NCBI GenBank assembly: GCA_021792455.1
Contig: JAJYUP010000010.1
Span: forward strand, 1 to 51,880
DNA length: 51,880 nucleotides
Source: Actinomycetes bacterium
GTDB taxonomy: Bacteria; Actinomycetota; Thermoleophilia; Solirubrobacterales; Solirubrobacteraceae
Direction: 5' to 3'
A program made the position numbers and the translations under genes. Positions within the stretch are counted from its first letter, which is position 1, and each line of letters opens with the position of its first letter. Shown here in pieces: positions 48,065-51,880 of this stretch. A model generated the notes under the pieces. That model ran no database searches, was not told the DNA's origin, and saw only the letters and a program-made list of their open reading frames with translations.

Positions 48065-48098
48065 GTTGTTCCGTCCGCTAGGGGCGGCATAATGCTCT
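48065..48098 (+). promoter_or_regulatory. Possible promoter TTGTTC-16-CATAAT
   Basis: TTGTTC and CATAAT are spaced by 16 bases about 30 bases before the HTH gene. This is a modest sigma-A-like match in the 169-base gap after DUF5372, which has no other feature. Confidence 0.3.
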
Positions 48099-48121
48099 TG
48101 ACATCAATTGGAGGAGCGGCC

Positions 48122-48604
48122 ATGGCGCACTCGAGCGAAGATCCGAAGGTCAAGGCGCTGGCAGCGGAGCGCAGCCTCAACCCGCGCCCGCAGGCGGTCA
48201 GTGATGAGCAGTTCGCCTGCCAAGAGTTCCTGGACGCCCGCGATCTCGTGCAGGTCAAGTATGAGATGGTCCGCAGAGCGCGCGTGGAGGGGCAGAGCGT
48301 CTCGGCGGCGGCACGCTCCTTTGGCCTCTCGCGGCCGTCGTTCTATGCCGCCGCCGCAGCACTGGAGCAGGGCGGGCTGCAGGCGCTTCTGCCGCGCAGG
48401 CCCGGCCCGCGCCGCGCGCACAAGCTCAGCGGGGAGATCCTGGCGTTCGTGCGCGAGCGCCTCGCCAACGATGAGTCCTTGAGGGCGGCCGACATGGTGG
48501 AGGTGATCCAAGAGCGCTTCGGCGTGCGCGTTCACCCGCGTTCGATCGAGCGAGCGCTCAGCCGCTCAGAGCACCCCAAAAGTGGCGGAGGAGGCGAACG
48601 GTGA
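48122..48604 (+). CDS. Helix-turn-helix protein of the serine-recombinase element
   Basis: The protein is 160 aa from ATG 48122, with GGAGGAG 6 bases upstream. A transposase-type HTH lies in the middle: YEMVRRARVEGQSVSAAARSF followed by GLSRPSFYAAAAALEQGGL, then LPRRPGPRRAHKLSGEILAF and a second helix set (ADMVEVIQERFGVRVHPRSIERAL). This is the layout of the N-terminal DNA-binding part of IS630-like transposases, without a catalytic domain. It probably binds element ends or regulates the operon. The next gene overlaps its 3' end by 23 bases. Confidence 0.78.
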   Translation: MAHSSEDPKVKALAAERSLNPRPQAVSDEQFACQEFLDARDLVQVKYEMVRRARVEGQSVSAAARSFGLSRPSFYAAAAALEQGGLQALLPRRPGPRRAHKLSGEILAFVRERLANDESLRAADMVEVIQERFGVRVHPRSIERALSRSEHPKSGGGGER

Positions 48605-48866
48605 TCGCAGCGACGCCGGCGGCGATGTCGAGCGCTATGAGCAGCTTCGCGCGCGGGCGCTCGCCGGCGAGGAGGAGACCTTCAGGATGGGGCTCGCTCT
48701 CTTTTATGCCCGCGGCCTCGCGGCGTGGGCGCGAGAGCTCAGAAGCATCGCCGCAGCACCTCCCGCCGTGGCCGAGCGGGGCGATGCCGGCGAGCTTGAC
48801 GGCAACCGGCGCGATCTGGTCGCTGTGCTCACCACGATGGCGCTGGCGAGCATGGGCGAGGGGTGA
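48582..48866 (+). CDS. Small helical protein of the serine-recombinase element
   Basis: A 94-aa protein starting at a GTG within the HTH gene (GAACGG context) and ending 6 bases before the recombinase start. It is acidic and mostly helical (ERYEQLRARALAGEEETFRM; LALFYARGLAAWARELRSI; DLVAVLTTMALASMGEG). No family is recognised. Overlap on one side and tight spacing on the other imply translational coupling, so it may be a recombination directionality factor-like or accessory protein, by inference. Confidence 0.6.
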   Translation: MAEEANGDRSDAGGDVERYEQLRARALAGEEETFRMGLALFYARGLAAWARELRSIAAAPPAVAERGDAGELDGNRRDLVAVLTTMALASMGEG

Positions 48867-48872
48867 TCATCG

Positions 48873-50921
48873 GTGAGCGAGCTGCAAGGCGCCGCGGGCA
48901 AGGTGCAGGCGGCCCACCTGCAGCGCACCGCCTATCTGTATGTGCGCCAGTCGAGCCTGCGGCAGGTGATCCACAACACCGAGTCGGCCAAGCGCCAATA
49001 CGCGCTGCGTCGGCGTGCGACCGCGCTCGGCTGGCCCTCCGAGCGGATCGTCGTGATCGATTGCGACCAGGGCCACTCCGGCGCGCAGGCCACGGACCGG
49101 GAGGGCTTCAAGCGCCTGGTCGCCGAGGTCGGGATGGGAAACGCCGGGATCGTCGCGGGACTGGAGGTCTCCCGGCTTGCGCGCAACAACGCCGACTGGC
49201 ACCGCCTGCTGGAGCTCTGCGCGCTCTCAGAGACGCTGATCTGCGACGAGGACGGGCTCTATGACCCGACCGACTTCAACGACCGCCTGCTGCTCGGCTT
49301 GAAGGGCACGATGTCCGAGGCCGAGCTTCACTTCATCCGCGCCCGCCTGCAGGGCGGGATCCTCTCCAAGGCGCGCCGCGGCGAGCTGCAGATGGCACTG
49401 CCGGTCGGCCTCGTCTATGACCCTGCCGGCAAGGTGGCCCTCGACCCCGACCGGGGTGTGCAGCGCGCGCTTGCCCACCTCTTCTGGCTCTTCGAGCGCA
49501 CCGGCTCCGCGCGCGCGGTGGTCAAGGCCTTCAACGACGAGGGGCTGCTGTTCCCAGTCAGGATCAGAACCGGGCAGCGCAAGGGCGAGCTCTGCTGGAT
49601 GCCTCTGCGCCACTGGCGCGCCAGGCGCACCCTTCAGAACCCGCGCTATGCCGGCGCCTTCGCTTATGGCCGCAAGCGGCAGCGCAAGCGCGCCGACGGG
49701 AAGATCACCGTGCAGAAGCGCCCACGCGAGGAGTGGACGCTGATCAGAGACGCCCATCCGGGATACATCAGCTTCGAGCGCTACGAGCAGAACATAAAGA
49801 GGCTTGCCACCAACGCGCGCGCACACGGCTCAGAACGAACGGCCGGCCCGCCGCGTGAGGGACCGGCGCTCCTGCAGGGGCTTGCGATCTGCGGGCGCTG
49901 TGGGCGGCGGATGACGGTCAGCTATCACCGCCGGCGCGGCGCGCTCGCGCCCGACTACAACTGCAAAAGGGAGAGCATCGAGAGCGCGAGCGAGCAATGC
50001 ATGCACATCCCCGGCCAGAGCGTCGACGAAGCGATCGCCCAGCTGCTGCTCGACACCGTCACGCCGCTCGCCCTCGAGGTCGCGCTCGCGGTCAGGGCGG
50101 AGCTCGAGGCCCGCGCCTGCGAGGCCGACGCGCTCAGGCAAAGCCATGTGCAGCGCGCCCGACAGCGCGCCGAGCTCGCCCGCCGCCGCTATCTGCAGGT
50201 CGACCCCGACAACCGCCTCGTCGCCGACACGCTCGAGGCTGACTGGAACGACGCGCTGCGCTGCCTGCAGGCCGCCCAAGAAGAGTATGAGCACCAGAGC
50301 GCGGCAGCCAAAGAGCAGCTCTCCGACGAGCAGAAGCAGCGCATCCTGGCGCTCGCGCAGGACTTCCCCGCCCTCTGGGCAAACCCCGCGACGCCGCAAC
50401 GCGAGCGCAAGCGGATCGTGCGCCTGCTGATCGAAGACGTCACGCTCCAGCGCACCGATCGCATCCACCTGCACGTGCGCTTCCGCGGCGGGCAGAGGAG
50501 GACGCTCACGATCCCGATCCCGCTCAGCGCCTGGAAGGAGCGCCAGACCGACCCCGAGACGTTCGCAATGGTCGACCGACTGCTCGACGAGCACACCGAC
50601 GCCGAGACAGCCGCCAAGCTCAACCAAGCCGGACCACGCTCCGGGATGGGCAAGCCGTTCACCGCCCAAATCGTGCTCCACCTGCGCCGCGCCCACGGAC
50701 TGCAAAGCCATGCCGAGCGACTCCGCGCGCGTGGCCTGCTCACACTCAGCGAGACCGCCCGGCAACTCGGCGTTCACACCGGCACGATCAAGGCATGGCA
50801 GCGCGCGGGTCTGCTGGAATCAGAGAAGGCCAACGACAAGAATGAGCGGCTGTTCGTGCCGCCCGGCCCCGGCGACCCCAGACTCGTCAAGCGCCTCGGC
50901 TGGCGACTCGACAGGCGATAA
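48873..50921 (+). CDS. Large serine recombinase
   Basis: The 682-aa protein starts at a GTG (GGGGTG upstream). The resolvase domain begins TAYLYVRQSSLRQVIHN with catalytic Ser27, and continues VAGLEVSRLARNNADWHRLL and GTMSEAELHFIRARL. The recombinase domain follows (GSARAVVKAFNDEGL; LQNPRYAGAFAYGRKR). A zinc-ribbon (AICGRCGRRMTVSYH ... CKRESIESASEQC) comes next, then a long coiled coil (QRARQRAELARRRYLQVDPD). Unusual is an extra C-terminal MerR-like HTH (LSETARQLGVHTGTIKAWQR, about 630-670). It would cut and exchange strands at a 2-base core. The gene appears intact. Confidence 0.93.
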   Translation: MSELQGAAGKVQAAHLQRTAYLYVRQSSLRQVIHNTESAKRQYALRRRATALGWPSERIVVIDCDQGHSGAQATDREGFKRLVAEVGMGNAGIVAGLEVSRLARNNADWHRLLELCALSETLICDEDGLYDPTDFNDRLLLGLKGTMSEAELHFIRARLQGGILSKARRGELQMALPVGLVYDPAGKVALDPDRGVQRALAHLFWLFERTGSARAVVKAFNDEGLLFPVRIRTGQRKGELCWMPLRHWRARRTLQNPRYAGAFAYGRKRQRKRADGKITVQKRPREEWTLIRDAHPGYISFERYEQNIKRLATNARAHGSERTAGPPREGPALLQGLAICGRCGRRMTVSYHRRRGALAPDYNCKRESIESASEQCMHIPGQSVDEAIAQLLLDTVTPLALEVALAVRAELEARACEADALRQSHVQRARQRAELARRRYLQVDPDNRLVADTLEADWNDALRCLQAAQEEYEHQSAAAKEQLSDEQKQRILALAQDFPALWANPATPQRERKRIVRLLIEDVTLQRTDRIHLHVRFRGGQRRTLTIPIPLSAWKERQTDPETFAMVDRLLDEHTDAETAAKLNQAGPRSGMGKPFTAQIVLHLRRAHGLQSHAERLRARGLLTLSETARQLGVHTGTIKAWQRAGLLESEKANDKNERLFVPPGPGDPRLVKRLGWRLDRR

Positions 50922-50964
50922 CCCACCCCATCATGCGAAAGAGGTGCGGTGTGAAACCAACGCC

Positions 50965-51647
50965 TTGTCGTAGCAGGTCCCGACGGCGCCCATCGACTGG
51001 GCGATGCCAGCGTCGTGGCAGGCCTGGCCGAACAGCAGGCCGATGAACTGCCCGCCGTGATCAGAATGGTAGATCGTCCCCTTGTCCGGTTTGCGGGCCG
51101 CCACGGCCATCGTGAGCGCGTCGATGACGAGCTCTTGACGCATGTTGGCGTCCATCGCCCAGCCGACGATCCGACGGCTGAACAGGTCCTGCACGGCGGC
51201 AAGGTACAGCCAGCCCTCGCCGGTCCGGATCTGCTTGATGTCCGCCGCCCACACCAGGTTCGGCTGATCGGGCCGGAAGTCTCGGCCGACCAGGTCGGGG
51301 AACGGCTCTACGCCGGGCACGCGGACCGTGCAGCAGTTCCGACGGCGCTGGTGCGCGCCCTCCAGGCCCGCCAGCACCATCAGCCTGGCGACCCGCTTCT
51401 CGCCGACCCGGATCCCCTCACGCGCCAGCATCGCGTGCACGCGCGGGCTGCCGTACCGGCCGCTGCTGGCCTTATGAATCCGGCGGATCTGCTCGGTCAG
51501 CCAGGCGTCAGCGAGCTCGCGGTCCGACGGCGGCCGCGTACACCACGCCCAATAGCCGGACTCAGACACGCCCAGCAGCTCGCACATCAGGGAGACCGGG
51601 TGGGCGCAGTGGGCTCTCTCCGCCGAGATATGCCGGTAGATGCTCAC
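50965..51647 (-). pseudogene. IS3 orfB transposase, N-terminal fragment
   Basis: The minus strand from GTG 51647 (overlapping the orfA stop as GTGA) reads HPVSLMCELLGVSESGYWAW, IRRIHKASSGRYGSPRVHAM, the rve core DQPNLVWAADIKQIRTGEGW with the first Asp and IYHSDHGGQFIG with the second. After VGTCYD the native frame stops at the insertion; the 9 residues that follow (to 50931) belong to the inserted element. The catalytic Glu is on the other fragment, so the transposase is inactive as it stands. Confidence 0.93.
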
Positions 51648-51880
51648 CGGGTCTCGGTCTCCCTCGCGAAGAGAGCCGTGGCGCGCTCGAGGATCTCGCG
51701 CTCCTGCTCGAGGCGCTTGACCTCCCGGCGCAACTCGCGCAACTCCTCGCGCTCGGGGGACGTCAGTCCGTCGTCGCGCTCTCGGCGATCGAGCTGCTCC
51801 TGAGGCACCCAGTTGCGCAACGACTGCCCGGACATCCCCAGCGACTCGGCGACGTCCGGGATCGAGCGCCCCTGACCAAC
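51644..51880 (-). CDS. IS3 orfA (partial, runs off the window)
   Basis: The minus strand from the window edge reads GQGRSIPDVAESLGMSGQSL, RNWVPQEQLDRRERDD and a leucine-zipper-like EELRELRREVKRLEQEREIL, ending ERATALFARETETR. This is the HTH plus coiled-coil OrfA of IS3 elements, which is needed for transposition together with OrfB. The N-terminus is outside the window. The end overlaps orfB by 4 bases. Confidence 0.9.
   Translation of the reverse strand, partial: VGQGRSIPDVAESLGMSGQSLRNWVPQEQLDRRERDDGLTSPEREELRELRREVKRLEQEREILERATALFARETETR

Larger units (their letters stand above)
47621..50964 (+). mobile_element. Large-serine-recombinase element inserted in IS3 orfB
   Basis: The element is 3,344 bases, flanked by TT (47619-47620 and 50965-50966), the shared dinucleotide. 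It carries four genes on the plus strand: DUF5372, HTH protein, small helical protein and recombinase. The joined ends would read AACGCC-TT-GGCATT, a partly symmetrical junction with GCC/GGC arms at the core. The boundaries come from reconstructing the interrupted IS3 gene. Confidence 0.85.

Overview
The window is high-GC DNA with strong Shine-Dalgarno sites, many GTG starts and frequent ATGA/GTGA overlaps. Gene content (luciferase-like monooxygenases, ADP-forming CoA ligases, HyuA/HyuB, AarF kinase, RecD2, VapBC, actinobacterial-type IS3 and IS110) suggests an actinomycete, perhaps of the Thermoleophilia/Solirubrobacterales. The lineage is inference from gene content and composition only.

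Layout. 1-3150: toxin-antitoxin scrapyard with an intact AbiEi/AbiEii-like pair, a CRISPR-like repeat pair, a RelE-like scrap and a VapC tail. 3152-5823: AarF/UbiB kinase-like protein, a helical partner and an isochorismatase-like hydrolase. 6153-25955: a catabolic-looking locus. Two LLM flavin monooxygenases lie on the minus strand. Facing away on the plus strand are a stand-alone PEP-synthase swivel domain, a separate PEP-synthase TIM barrel, two ~385-aa paralogues of unknown function, two ADP-forming acyl-CoA synthetases, two lipocalin-like (DUF7064/7065-type) proteins, a phytoene-desaturase-like flavoprotein and a HyuA/HyuB (acetone-carboxylase-like) pair. Similar operator-like sites (core CGTTTGGTAGRTTCCG) precede several of these units, suggesting one regulon. 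25978-38109: housekeeping genes (HlyIII, PiT-type permease, phosphoribosyltransferase-hydrolase fusion, Usp protein, KdpD-like ATPase, RecD2, MFS phosphate-type symporter, LapA, signal peptidase I, DUF2267).

38110-51880 is a mobile-element island. It holds an IS110 element with a cloverleaf-like structured segment upstream of its transposase. A DUF4143 ATPase follows. Then come three copies of a tRNA 3' end, two of them embedded in a ~300-bp direct repeat, bracketing VOC/AraC, VapBC, DUF6788 and a decayed transposase. Last is a nested insertion: an AAA ATPase is cut by an IS3 element, and the IS3 orfB is cut by a 3.34-kb large-serine-recombinase element carrying DUF5372 and HTH genes. Removing that element at a shared TT/AA dinucleotide restores the IS3 reading frame exactly.

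A second theme is short local duplication. At least six gene ends or junctions in the 5-24 kb region carry tandem or near-tandem copies of their own stop/start sequence, and further minisatellites of 15-66 bp lie elsewhere.

The best candidates for an undescribed system are the split PEP-synthase-like module with its two unknown paralogues inside the HyuAB/CoA-ligase locus, and the serine-recombinase element that targets the catalytic-motif codons of an IS3 transposase.
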